A stretch of 64,000 bases of DNA from Nesterenkonia sp. F (GTDB lineage Bacteria > Actinomycetota > Actinomycetes > Actinomycetales > Micrococcaceae), in NCBI RefSeq assembly GCF_000220985.1, contig NZ_AFRW01000095.1, forward strand, positions 1 to 64,000, read 5' to 3'. Shown piece after piece: positions 49,343 to 60,777 of this stretch. Numbering within the stretch: position 1 is the first letter of the stretch; each line of letters starts with the position of its first letter. The position numbers and the translations under genes were made by a program. The notes beneath the pieces are model-generated. The model did not search any database, had not been told where the DNA came from, and saw nothing but the letters and a program-made list of their open reading frames with translations.

Positions 49343-51930
49343 GCGCCCGGCCGTCGCTGAGTCAGCATCTGCCCGCCGCGGGGGCCGCGAGCGCCGACGA
49401 GCTCGTCGCCGCCTTCCAGGAATGGACCTCCGCCCAGGGCATCACTCTCTACCCCGCCCAGGAGGACGCCGTCCTCGAGCTGGCCTCGGGCGGCCACGTC
49501 ATCATGGCCACCCCCACCGGCTCGGGGAAGTCGCTGGTGGCCGCGGCCGCCCACTTCCTCGCCCTGGCGCGAGGCGAGCGCAGCGTCTACACCGCACCGA
49601 TCAAGGCGCTCGTCTCGGAGAAGTTCTTCGATCTGGTCGAGATCTTCGGCGCCGAGAACGTCGGCATGGTCACCGGCGACTCGGCGGTCAACGCCCATGC
49701 ACCGATCATCTGCTGCACGGCCGAGATCCTGGCGAACGAGGCGCTGCGCGACGGCGCCGAGGCCGAGGTGGGGCCGGTCATCATGGACGAGTTCCACTTC
49801 TACGCCGAGCCGCAGCGCGGCTGGGCGTGGCAGGTGCCGCTGATCGAGCTGCCGCAGGCGCAGTTCCTGCTGATGTCGGCGACGCTGGGCGACACCTCCG
49901 GCTTCGAGCGCCGCATCTCCGCGCGCACCGGCCGCGACGTCGTCACCGTCGCCTCGGCCCACCGTCCGGTGCCGCTGAGCTTCGAGTACTCGACGACGCC
50001 GCTGCAGCAGAAGCTGGAGGAGCTCGTCGCCGACGCCAAGGCGCCGGTCTACGTGGTGCACTTCTCCCAGCGCGAAGCCGCCGAGCGGGCCGCCGGGCTG
50101 GCCTCGCTGAACGTGGCCTCCACCGAGACCCGCGAGCGCATCAAGGAGCGGCTGAAGACCTTCCGCTTCGCCAAGGGCTACGGCACCGTGCTCAACCGGC
50201 TGCTGCGCAGCGGCATCGGCGTCCATCACGCCGGGATGCTGCCGAAGTATCGTCGACTGGTCGAGCAGCTGGCCCAGGAGGGGCTGCTGAAGGTCATCTG
50301 CGGCACCGACACGCTCGGCGTCGGCATCAACGTGCCGATCCGTACTGTGCTGCTGAGCGCGCTGAGCAAGTACGACGGGTCCCGGACGCGGCAGCTCAAG
50401 GCCCGCGAGTTCCACCAGATCGCCGGCCGGGCCGGCCGGGCGGGCTACGACGACGAGGGCACCGTGGTCGTGCAGGCTCCCGCCCACGTCGTCGAGAACG
50501 AGCAGGCGCTCGCCAAGGCGCGCGCCAAGCACGGCGACGATCAGAAGAAGGTCGACCAGGCGGTGCGCTCGGCGGGGAAGAAGAAGCCTCCGGAGGGTTT
50601 CGTCTCCTGGAGCGAGAAGAGCTTCGACCGGCTGGTCGCCGCGCAGCCGGAGCCGATGGTCTCCCGGATGCGCATCAGCTATGCGATGGTCCTGCAGGTG
50701 CTGCAGCGCCCGGAGGATCCGATCCGCGCGCTGCGCCGGCTGATCCTGGCCTCCGACGAGACCCCGGCGCGGAAGGCGATCCTCCAGCGCCGGGCGCTGG
50801 AGATCCTCCGCGAGCTGCTCACCGCCGGGGTGCTGGAGCGCCTCGACGAGCCCGACGAGGACGGCCGGACAGTGGACCTGACGCTCGCGCTGCAGGACGA
50901 CTTCGCGCTCAACCAGCCGCTGGCGCCCTTCGCAGTGGCCGCCCTGGAGCTGCTGGATCCGGAGTCGGAGTCCTATGCGCTGGACGTGATCAGCGTCGTC
51001 GAGTCCATCCTGGAGACGCCGTACCAGGTCACCGGTGCGCAGGTGAAGAAGCTGAAGTCGGAGAAGCTGGCAGAGCTCAAGGCCGACGGCGTCGAGTACG
51101 TCGAACGGATGCGGATCCTCGACGAGATGTCCCATCCCCAGCCGCTGAAGGAGCTGCTCACCCAGCAGTTCGAGGTCTACCGGACCTCCGCCCCGTGGGT
51201 CGGCGACCACGAGCTCACTCCGAAGGCGGTCGTGCGCGACATGGTGGAGCGCGCCTTCAGCTTCACCGACATGGTCAACCACTACCAGCTCGCCCGCTCG
51301 GAGGGGGTGCTGCTGCGCTACCTGACCGACGCCTACAAGGCGCTGCGCCGGACGGTGCCGCAGGACAAGGTCACCGAGCCGCTCCAGGACCTGGTCGAGT
51401 GGCTCGGCGAGCTCATCCGCCAGACCGACAACTCGCTGCTCGAGGAGTGGGAGAAGCTCGCCCACGGGACTGAGGACGCCACCGCCGAGGACCTCGACCT
51501 CTCCCCCGACGTCGCGGAGGAGCCCGACCGGGTGACCGCCAACGCGCGGGCCTTCAAGGTCATGGTGCGCAACGCGATGTTCCTGCGCGCCCAGCTCTTC
51601 GCCGACGAGAAGGAGCGCGAGCTCGAGGAGCTCGACGGCGAGACCAGCGGTTGGACCGCCGACCGCTGGGGCGAGGCCATGGACGCCTTCTTCGGCGTCT
51701 ACGACGACGTCTTCGTCGACGCCCATGCCCGCGGCCCGGGGCTCATCCGCATCGACGAGTCGCCCGACGGGCATCCCGGCCGCTGGCGGGCGGTGCAGGT
51801 CCTCGACGACGCCGAGGGGAACCACGACTGGGGCATCCACGCCTGGATCGATCTGGCGGCCTCCGACGAGGCCGGTGCGCCGGCGGTGATCGTCGACCAC
51901 GTCGGCGAGCTGCATCAGGCGCCGTCCTGA
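49339..51930 (+). CDS. DEAD/DEAH-box helicase with DUF3516-type C-terminus
   Basis: An 863-residue Ski2-like superfamily 2 helicase. RecA domain 1: Q-like YPAQEDAV, Walker A ATPTGSGKS, DEFH Walker B (VIMDEFHFY), SAT motif. RecA domain 2: GIGVHHAGML, GTDTLGVGINVP, and HQIAGRAGRAG. The C-terminal half (about 440-860) matches the DUF3516 arrangement of actinobacterial helicases. GTG at 49339 overlaps the MBL stop (GTGA). RNA or DNA substrate is unknown. Confidence 0.9.
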   Translation: MSARPSLSQHLPAAGAASADELVAAFQEWTSAQGITLYPAQEDAVLELASGGHVIMATPTGSGKSLVAAAAHFLALARGERSVYTAPIKALVSEKFFDLVEIFGAENVGMVTGDSAVNAHAPIICCTAEILANEALRDGAEAEVGPVIMDEFHFYAEPQRGWAWQVPLIELPQAQFLLMSATLGDTSGFERRISARTGRDVVTVASAHRPVPLSFEYSTTPLQQKLEELVADAKAPVYVVHFSQREAAERAAGLASLNVASTETRERIKERLKTFRFAKGYGTVLNRLLRSGIGVHHAGMLPKYRRLVEQLAQEGLLKVICGTDTLGVGINVPIRTVLLSALSKYDGSRTRQLKAREFHQIAGRAGRAGYDDEGTVVVQAPAHVVENEQALAKARAKHGDDQKKVDQAVRSAGKKKPPEGFVSWSEKSFDRLVAAQPEPMVSRMRISYAMVLQVLQRPEDPIRALRRLILASDETPARKAILQRRALEILRELLTAGVLERLDEPDEDGRTVDLTLALQDDFALNQPLAPFAVAALELLDPESESYALDVISVVESILETPYQVTGAQVKKLKSEKLAELKADGVEYVERMRILDEMSHPQPLKELLTQQFEVYRTSAPWVGDHELTPKAVVRDMVERAFSFTDMVNHYQLARSEGVLLRYLTDAYKALRRTVPQDKVTEPLQDLVEWLGELIRQTDNSLLEEWEKLAHGTEDATAEDLDLSPDVAEEPDRVTANARAFKVMVRNAMFLRAQLFADEKERELEELDGETSGWTADRWGEAMDAFFGVYDDVFVDAHARGPGLIRIDESPDGHPGRWRAVQVLDDAEGNHDWGIHAWIDLAASDEAGAPAVIVDHVGELHQAPS

Positions 51931-52019
51931 CTCCCCGTCGCCGGAGCCGCGACGAGCAGACGCACCGGTCAGCATCCGAGCCGGCCGGCCGACGACCACG
52001 AGCCGACCAGGAGGAGACG

Positions 52020-53390
52020 ATGACCCCGCATCCCGCCCGCGACGCCTCGCCGACGGCCGAGCCGCTCGGCGAACCGGTGGTCCGCACCCTGCGCGACGGC
52101 ACCCGCCTGGTCGACCGGCGCTTCCGCGTGCCGCTGGACCACGCGACGCCGGCGGGCGAGCATATCGAGGTCTTCGCCCGCGAGTTCGTCTCCGCCGAGG
52201 CCGTCGGCCGCGGCGAGGAGCACGTCGCGTCGATGCCCTGGCTGCTGTTCCTTCAGGGCGGGCCCGGCGGCAAGGGCTCGCGTCCGGCACGATTGACCGG
52301 CTGGATGCAGGAGGCCGCCGGGCGCTTCCGGATCCTGATGCTCGACCAGCGCGGCACCGGCCGCTCGACCCCGCTGACCCGGCGCAGCATCGCCGACCGC
52401 GGCGAGGTCGCCGCGCAGGCCGAGCACCTGCGCCGCTTCCGCGCCGACGCCATCGTCGCCGACGCCGAGCGCATCCGACGCGCCCTGGGCGTGGAGAGCT
52501 GGAGCGTGCTGGGCCAGAGCTTCGGCGGATTCTGCACGCTGACCTACCTCTCCTTCCACCCCGAGGGCCTGGATCGGGCTCTGCTCACCGGCGGCCTCGC
52601 CCCGCTGACCGGCCACGCCGACCGCGTCTACCGGGCGACCTGCACGCGGATGCGGGCGCGGAACGCCGAGCACTTCGCGCGCTTCCCCGAGGACCGCGAG
52701 CGGCTCGACGGCGTCGTCGACCATGTGCGCGCCCATGACGTGCGGCTGCCCGACGGCTCGGCGCTGACCGTGCCGCGGCTGCAGATGCTGGGGATGCGGC
52801 TCGGCGGGAACACCCGCGCCGACTCGCTGCACTATCTGCTCGAGGAGGCCTTCGAGGACGTGGCCCGGACCCGCCTGGCCGACAGCTTCCTGGCCGAGGT
52901 CGGCGCCGAGATCTCGCTGGCCGACCGGCCGCTGTACGGCCTGATCCACGAGTCGATCTACGGGCAGCCGGCCGAGCGCACCGACGGCCGCGGAGCCACC
53001 GCCTGGGCCGCCGAGCGCGTGCTGGCCGAGCACACCGACTTCGCCTCGGACGCCGAGTCCCCGCTGCTGCTCGGCGAGATGTTCTTCCGTGAGCATGTCG
53101 CCGGCGACCCGGTGCTCGCTCCGCTGCTCGAGACCGCCGAGGCGGTCGCGACGATCGACGACTGGGCGCCGCTCTACGACCTGGAGCAGCTGGCGCGCAA
53201 CGAGGTGCCCGCCGCCGCGGCGGTGTACACCGACGACGTGTACGTCGATCGAGACCTCTCGCTGGAAACGGCCTCCCGCGTGCAGCATCTGCAAGTGTGG
53301 GAGACCGACGAGCTCCACCACGACGGACTCGGCGACGACGGCGCCCGCGTGCTGCGCGAGCTGCTGCACCGCACCGACGCGCCGCGCTGA
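52020..53390 (+). CDS. alpha/beta hydrolase, S33 proline iminopeptidase-like
   Basis: A 456-residue peptidase: oxyanion region FLQGGPGGKGS, LDQRGTGRST, nucleophile elbow LGQSFGGFCTL with the catalytic Ser, and a late His in TDELHHDGLG. This agrees with the S33 proline iminopeptidase group, which removes N-terminal Pro. No signal peptide. AGGAGGAG lies upstream of ATG 52020. It is 89 bp after the helicase gene, so perhaps a separate unit. Confidence 0.9.
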   Translation: MTPHPARDASPTAEPLGEPVVRTLRDGTRLVDRRFRVPLDHATPAGEHIEVFAREFVSAEAVGRGEEHVASMPWLLFLQGGPGGKGSRPARLTGWMQEAAGRFRILMLDQRGTGRSTPLTRRSIADRGEVAAQAEHLRRFRADAIVADAERIRRALGVESWSVLGQSFGGFCTLTYLSFHPEGLDRALLTGGLAPLTGHADRVYRATCTRMRARNAEHFARFPEDRERLDGVVDHVRAHDVRLPDGSALTVPRLQMLGMRLGGNTRADSLHYLLEEAFEDVARTRLADSFLAEVGAEISLADRPLYGLIHESIYGQPAERTDGRGATAWAAERVLAEHTDFASDAESPLLLGEMFFREHVAGDPVLAPLLETAEAVATIDDWAPLYDLEQLARNEVPAAAAVYTDDVYVDRDLSLETASRVQHLQVWETDELHHDGLGDDGARVLRELLHRTDAPR

Positions 53391-53455
53391 CGCGCCGCTC
53401 CGAGGTCCCGCGCCAGAGACCGACGACGCAGGTCGCGCCGTCCGGCCTCGGCCGC

Positions 53456-54685
53456 TCAGCCGCGCGGGGGGCCTCCGCCGAGATCCTCGGGGCGCAGCTC
53501 GCGGTGCTCGACGCCGTGGGCATCGTCCAGCACCGCCAGGTACCGCTCGCGGTGCTCGATCAGCGCATCCTTGTGCTTCTCGGGCACCTTCTCGTAGCGG
53601 GCCCGCCACCGGTCGACGGCCTCGCGGGCGGCGTCGAGCTCCTGCTGCGTCCCGCCGGACTCCACCAGGGTCAGGTACTTCCGCGAGGACTGCTCGGCAT
53701 TCTGGATGGCCCGCAGGGCCCGGCCCTTCGGCGCCAGCAGCGAGGCGACCACGGTGATGACGAGCACCACCAGGATCACCAGCAGCGACAGGCCCGTGGG
53801 CACCTCGGCGACGTGGACGCTCTCGCCGTCGTTGATGAAGGGCAGCTTGTTCTCGTGCAGGGCGTGGAGCATCAGCTTCACCCCGATGAAGCCCAGGATG
53901 ATGGCCAGACCGTAGGAGAGGTAGATCAGTCGATCCAGCAGGCCGTCGATGAGGAAGTAGAGCTGACGCAGTCCCATCAGCGAGAACGCCGTGGCGGTGA
54001 ACACGATGTAGGGCTCCTGGGTGAGCCCGTAGATCGCCGGGATCGAGTCCAGCGCGAAGAGGATGTCGGTGCCGCCGATGGCCACCATCACCAGCAGCAT
54101 CGGCGTCATCATCCTCTTGCCGTCGACGCGGGTGACCAGCCGGTCGCCGTCGTAGTGGTCGGTGGTGGGGATGACCTTCTTCGCCAGCCGGATGAAGATG
54201 TTGTCGGCCTCGTCGGCCTCGTCGCCGGTGAGCTCCTTCTTCAGCAGCTGCCCGGCGGTGAGCAGCAGGATGATGCCGAAGAGGTAGAAGACGTCGCTCC
54301 AGACGCTGATGATCCCGGCGCCGGCGAGGATGAAGGCCGTGCGGGCGATCAGCGCGAAGACGATGCCGAAGAGCAGGACCTTCTGCTGGTCCTCGCGGGG
54401 GACGTTGAAGCTGGCCATGATGACCAGGAAGACGAAGAGGTTGTCCACCGAGAGCGCCTTCTCGGTGACGTAGCCGGCGTAGTACTCGGTGGCTCCGGCA
54501 TGATCGCCGACGACGAGGAAGACCAGGCCGAAGAGCAGCGCCAGGGCGATGTAGATCGTCGACCAGACGGCGGCCTCGCGGATCGAGGGCGCGTGGGCCT
54601 TGCGGACGTGGGCGAAGAAGTCGAAGAGCAGCAGGCCGGCGATGACGGCGATGGTGATGCCCCAGATGGGCACGGTGTATTCCAT
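53456..54685 (-). CDS. TerC family integral membrane protein
   Basis: A 409-residue membrane protein with about nine hydrophobic segments. The paired acidic motifs ALSVDNLFVFLVIM and GGTDILFALDSIPAI are diagnostic for TerC and are thought to bind metal. The last 100 residues are cytosolic, charged and helical. TerC/Alx proteins export manganese. A yybP-ykoY riboswitch precedes it, which supports a Mn2+-efflux role. SD GAAAGGA lies 9 nt before ATG 54685. Confidence 0.93.
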   Translation of the reverse strand: MEYTVPIWGITIAVIAGLLLFDFFAHVRKAHAPSIREAAVWSTIYIALALLFGLVFLVVGDHAGATEYYAGYVTEKALSVDNLFVFLVIMASFNVPREDQQKVLLFGIVFALIARTAFILAGAGIISVWSDVFYLFGIILLLTAGQLLKKELTGDEADEADNIFIRLAKKVIPTTDHYDGDRLVTRVDGKRMMTPMLLVMVAIGGTDILFALDSIPAIYGLTQEPYIVFTATAFSLMGLRQLYFLIDGLLDRLIYLSYGLAIILGFIGVKLMLHALHENKLPFINDGESVHVAEVPTGLSLLVILVVLVITVVASLLAPKGRALRAIQNAEQSSRKYLTLVESGGTQQELDAAREAVDRWRARYEKVPEKHKDALIEHRERYLAVLDDAHGVEHRELRPEDLGGGPPRG

Positions 54686-54693
54686 GGACGGAG

Positions 54694-54734
54694 TCCTTTC
54701 ACGAGGTCGCTCGCGGACACGGGCAGGCCTCGTG
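54694..54734 (-). promoter_or_regulatory. expression platform of the terC riboswitch
   Basis: CACGAGG (54728-54734) can pair with CCTCGTG (54700-54706), immediately next to the SD AAAGGA (54694-54699). The first arm overlaps the P1 3' strand of the aptamer, so the hairpin and P1 exclude each other. This predicts translation on when Mn2+ is bound. Confidence 0.6.
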
Positions 54735-54867
54735 AGTCTCTCCGCCCGATGCCGCCGGCCCGTCCCGGAGCAGGCCCCGGCGGGCGGTCGGCGCGAGCCG
54801 CCGTCCCCGGCGGGCCGCCTTCGGCCCGCGTGCTGACGTGGACGACGCGGCAGGATACTCCCTCACG
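54731..54867 (-). promoter_or_regulatory. yybP-ykoY (manganese) riboswitch upstream of terC
   Basis: The minus-strand leader begins CGTGAGGGAGTATCC and ends AGAGACTCACG. P1 is CGTGA/TCACG (54863-54867 with 54731-54735). Next to P1 are the conserved loops GGGAGTA on the 5' side and AGAGAC on the 3' side, and CACGTCAGCACG lies in the second half, as in other members. The element is about 137 nt, precedes a TerC gene (a regular partner) and begins at the predicted start site. Structure was judged by eye. Confidence 0.8.
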
Positions 54868-54876
54868 CGCATGCCC

Positions 54877-54882
54877 ATCATA
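54877..54882 (-). promoter_or_regulatory. -10 element for the riboswitch-terC transcript
   Basis: TATGAT on the minus strand. The expected start near 54870 coincides with the 5' end of the riboswitch. Confidence 0.6.
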
Positions 54883-54925
54883 GCCGCTCGGCCGCCGCCC
54901 GGCACCATGACGTCCCGGGCGAGGA

Positions 54926-57088
<2,163 letters not shown>

Positions 57089-57094
57089 GGGTCC

Positions 57095-57100
57095 ACCCTA
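57095..57100 (-). promoter_or_regulatory. -10 element for uvrB (leaderless)
   Basis: TAGGGT on the minus strand, 6 nt before ATG 57088. Confidence 0.5.
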
Positions 57101-57125
57101 TCGCCCGTCTCCCCGGGAGATGAGT

Positions 57126-57171
57126 CCGTGGAAGGTGTGGCAGAGATGCCGCATTCCCACACGTTCCACGG
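57126..57171 (-). terminator. inverted repeat between coaE and uvrB
   Basis: Arms CCGTGGAAGGTGTGG and CCACACGTTCCACGG pair over 15 bp with one mismatch, 16-nt loop. It is 35 bp after the coaE stop and 26 bp upstream of the uvrB -10 box. It reads as a coaE terminator but could also be an operator for uvrB. Confidence 0.5.
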
Positions 57172-57205
57172 AGTCATCGCCCGTGGCGGGCCCGACGCGG
57201 CGGCA

Positions 57206-57863
57206 TCAGCGGCGTAGCCGTCGACGCAGCGCGTCCATCAGCTCGTCGACCTGCACCTCGAGGGCATCGCGCGTCGAGTCGTTGTCCAGCACGACGTCGG
57301 CGGCCGCGGCGCGCTCGGCGTCGCTCGCCTGGGCGGCGAGGCGAGCACGGGCGTCGGCCTCGTCGGTGCCGCGGTCCTCGACGAGTCGGCGCACCCGCTC
57401 CTCCTCCGGCGCGCGGACCACCACGACGACGTCGAAGCGGTCCTGCTGTCCGGTCTCGACGAGCAGCGGGATGTCCTCGACGACGATGCTCCCCGGCGCG
57501 GCCGCCTCCAGCCGGCGCCGGGACTCGGCACGCACCCGGGGATGCACGATGTCGTTGAGCCGCTCGCGGGCCGCCTCGTCGGCGAAGACGATACGTCCCA
57601 GCGCCGGCCGGTCCAGTGCGCCGTCGGCGTCGAGGATCTCCTCGCCGAAAGCCGAGACGACCTCCCTCATCCCCTCGGTGCCGGGCTCGAGCACGTCACG
57701 GGCGATGCGATCGGCGTCGATGATCTGCGCGCCGTCGGCGGCCATCCGCGCCGAGACCGTGGACTTGCCGGAGGCGATCCCCCCGGTCAGTCCGACGTGG
57801 ACGATCGCGTCGGCGGCGCGCGGCCGGGGCCCGTCGTCCGCCGACGACGAGCCCCGGCTCCAC
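57206..57863 (-). CDS. coaE: dephospho-CoA kinase (start unresolved; possible +1 frameshift)
   Basis: Last enzyme of CoA synthesis. VHVGLTGGIASGKSTVS (P-loop), DADRIARDVLEPG, and DIPLLVETG are clear. However, the frame carrying the P-loop has no ATG, GTG or TTG before it; the first ATG (57745) would remove the Walker A. Deleting one base near 57856-57857 puts GTG 57863 in frame, giving 218 residues starting VERGSSSADDG. Either a sequence error or a non-standard start. The corrected start lies 10 nt after the BCCT stop, so the two would form one operon. Confidence 0.75.
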
Positions 57864-57873
57864 GCGAGGGCGC

Positions 57874-59771
57874 TCAGTTCCCGCGCTCCTGCTCGTCCGC
57901 ACCGCCGGTGCTCGGACCGCCCCGGTCGCCGTCGGCGGCGCCCCGGCCGCGCGCTCGGCCGCGACCTGGTCCACCGTCGGCAGGTCGCCGGTGCGGATCC
58001 TGTACTCCTCGACGATCTCGGGCTGCTCGACGTGCTCGACGTCCGGCGCGTTCTCCGGCTGCGTGCCTTCCTGATAGTCCGGAGCCACGACCGCCTCGGT
58101 GAGCGAATCGTCGTACTCCTCCATGCGCCGCTCGTACTCCTCGGGCGGCAGCGTCTTCAGCCAGCGGCGGGTGCGCAGGTACCCGACCTCGCCGGCGTCC
58201 TCGCGCATCGCTCGGGACAGGTTGAACATCATCAGGTAGCCCAGCAGGAAGAACGGCAGGCCGAGGACGATGGCCACGCTCTGCAGCGCGTTCAGCCCGC
58301 CGTCGCCGGTGGCGGTCAGCAGGATCGCGGCGATGAGACCGATCGCCACCGCCCAGAAGCCCTTCTGGTGCCCGGGGACCTTCCCCTCGAAGCCCGAGGA
58401 CATGTCGTTGAGCACCAGGGCCGCGGAGTCCATGGAGGTGACGAAGAAGATCGCCACCAGCATGATCGCGATCGCCGAGGTCAGCGTGGCCAGCGGGAAC
58501 TGATCCAGGAAGGCGAAGAGCGCGCCGGGGATGTCTCCGTCCCCGACCACACGCTCGACGAGCCCGCCCTCGCCGTTCATCTGGATGTCGAAGACTCCGG
58601 TGCCCCAGATGCCGAACCAGACGATCGTGAAGAGCGTGGGCAGGCCCAGGACGCCGGCGACGAACTGGCGCACGCTGCGCCCGCGCGAGATCCGGGCGAT
58701 GAAGATGCCGACGAAGGGCGACCAGGTGATCGTCCAGGCCCAGTAGAAGATCGTCCAGCCGTTCTGCCAGCCGGTGTCGGCCAAGGTGTCGTTCCAGAAG
58801 GCCAGCTCCGGCAGCATCGAGGCGTAGACGCCGGTCCATTCGATCATGCCCTTCAGCAGATGGACCGTCGGACCGGAGATCAGGATGAACGCCAGCAGCA
58901 GGATGGCGACCCAGATGTTGAAGTTCGACAGCCGCTTCACGCCCTTCTCGACGCCGAGCAGCGTGGAGGTCAGCGCCACCAGCGTGACCGCCGCGATGAT
59001 CAGGATCTGCGAGAGCGCCGACTCCGAGATGCCCAGCACGCTGGCCAGACCGGCGTTGATCTGCAGCGTCCCCAGACCGATGGAGACCGCGACGCCGAAG
59101 ACGGTCCCGACGATGGCGAGGATGTCGATGGCGCGGCCCCAGTTGCCGTGGATCTTCTCGCCCAGCAGCGGCTGGAAGATCGAGGACACCCGCGGCGGCA
59201 GGTTGCGCTTATAGATGAAGTAGGCGAAGGCCAGCCCCGGCAGCGCGAAGATCGTCCAGGTGTGCAGGCCGAAGTGGTAGAGCGTGAAGCCCATCGCCTC
59301 CCGGGCGGCGTCGGCGGTGCCGCCGATGATGGTGGTCGGATCCACCGACTCGCCGGCCGCCTCCATCTCGGCGGCCTCGTCCGCCGAGAGTCCGCGCGGC
59401 GGGTTGGCGAAGTGATTGACCGGCTCGGCCACCGCCCAGAACATCAGGATGGTGCCGATGCCGGCGGCGAAGAGCATGCCGAACCAGGAGATGTCGCTGT
59501 GCTCGGGGGCCTCGTCGTCCTGCCCCAGCCGCATGCGGCCGAAACGGCCCAGGGCGATGTAGATCAGGAAGAGCAGGAAGATCGTGACGCCGGAGATGTA
59601 GAACCAGCCGAGGTTGTCGTAGATCCACGTCGACATCGTGCCGAACAGATCACCGATGCGTGTGGGGATGATCAGCGTGACCACCACGAAGGCCAGGATG
59701 AGACCGGCCGAGACGAAGAAGACCGCGGGGCTGGTGCGCAGCCTCAGCAGGTCGTGGAACCTCTCGAGCAT
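57874..59771 (-). CDS. BCCT family choline/glycine-betaine transporter (apparent frameshift near the 3' end)
   Basis: A 12-helix Na+-coupled osmolyte carrier. WTIFYWAWTITWSPFVGIFI is the BCCT Trp-box signature, with WAVAEPVNHF earlier. The ORF stays open into coaE with implausible Arg-rich sequence. In the alternative frame it ends GDRGGPSTGGADEQERGN at 57874, a typical hydrophilic tail. One missing G in the run at 57941-57944 unites the frames into 632 residues. ATG 59771 has AAAGG 9 nt upstream. Suggests osmoprotection. Confidence 0.88.
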
Positions 59772-60007
59772 GTCGTCGCCTTTCCGGGGAGGGTGCGTTC
59801 CGGCCGGGTCGGATCCGGGCATCGTCGGCGACGACGCGCAGACCCGGCGAGGCCCGACTGATACCCCAACGGTAGGCAATTATCGCTCGGAGGGCACGCG
59901 ACACACGGCTGACGGCTGTGGCTGACGCCATCGTCGCTCCTCCAGGTCGTCGCGCCGCGAGGCCCTCGACGCCCCGGGGAACGACCGGCCCGTCCGGAGC
60001 GATCGCC

Positions 60008-60013
60008 TAGACT
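60008..60013 (+). promoter_or_regulatory. -10 element for yigZ (leaderless)
   Basis: TAGACT, 5 nt before ATG 60019 and 8 nt before ATG 60022; either could be the leaderless start. Confidence 0.5.
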
Positions 60014-60018
60014 GGACG

Positions 60019-60777
60019 ATGATGCCCCCTCCCCCGCCGCCCTCCTCCGAGGCTTCCGACGCCGCGTCCTGCACCGTGCTGCGTCCCGGCGTCGACGTCG
60101 TCGCCGAGATCGACCGGCGGAAGTCCCGCTTCCTGGCCGTGCTGCGCCGCACCGAGTCGACTGCCGAGGCGCAGGAGCTCGTCGACGCGCTGCGCCGTCG
60201 GCACCACGCGGCCCGGCACCATTGCAGCGCCTGGCTGATCGGCCCGGATCGGCACGTGCAGCGGGCGAACGACGACGGCGAGCCCTCCGGCACCGCCGGC
60301 GCCCCGATGCTCGAGGTCCTCGCCCAGACGACGATGCCGTCGGGCCGCGCCGATCTGACCGACGTGGCCGCCGTGGTGGTGCGCTGGTTCGGCGGCACGC
60401 TGCTCGGCGCCGGGGGTTTGGTCCGCGCCTACTCCGACGCCGTGGGCGAGGCCCTGCAGCAGGCGGTGGAGACGGAGAGGACGCTGGCACGTCGTCGCAT
60501 GCGCCGCTTCCTGCTCGACGCCCCGATCGCCGACGTCGGCCGCTGGGAGAACGAGCTGCGCGCCGCCGGGGCCGCGGTGCGCGACACCGAGTACGGCGTC
60601 GGTCCCTCCGGCGCCCGGCTGCATCTGGCCGTGCCCGACGACGACGCGCCGGTCGCGGCTCTGCAGGCGCGGATCGCCACGGTCTCCGCAGGAGCCGGCG
60701 ACCTGCGTCCCGCCGGCGTGGACTGGATCGACGTCGAGCACACCTCCGACGACGGCGCGGGCGAGGTCCCGGCATGA
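60019..60777 (+). CDS. YigZ/IMPACT family protein
   Basis: A 252-residue protein: residues about 25-135 form the UPF0029 N-terminal domain (DRRKSRFLAVL, RHHCSAWLIG, ANDDGEPSGTAGAPML, RWFGGTLLGAGGLVRAYSDA), followed by a DUF1949-like C-terminal domain. IMPACT proteins relate to translation stress in eukaryotes; the bacterial function is uncertain. Starts with an unusual MMPPPPPP run. Its stop overlaps the next start (ATGA). Confidence 0.9.
   Translation: MMPPPPPPSSEASDAASCTVLRPGVDVVAEIDRRKSRFLAVLRRTESTAEAQELVDALRRRHHAARHHCSAWLIGPDRHVQRANDDGEPSGTAGAPMLEVLAQTTMPSGRADLTDVAAVVVRWFGGTLLGAGGLVRAYSDAVGEALQQAVETERTLARRRMRRFLLDAPIADVGRWENELRAAGAAVRDTEYGVGPSGARLHLAVPDDDAPVAALQARIATVSAGAGDLRPAGVDWIDVEHTSDDGAGEVPA

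Noticed and set aside
57696-57873. BCCT reading frame continuing into coaE as a fusion
   Set aside because: The extra residues are Arg-rich and antisense-like in composition, whereas a one-base correction gives a normal hydrophilic C-terminus at 57874.
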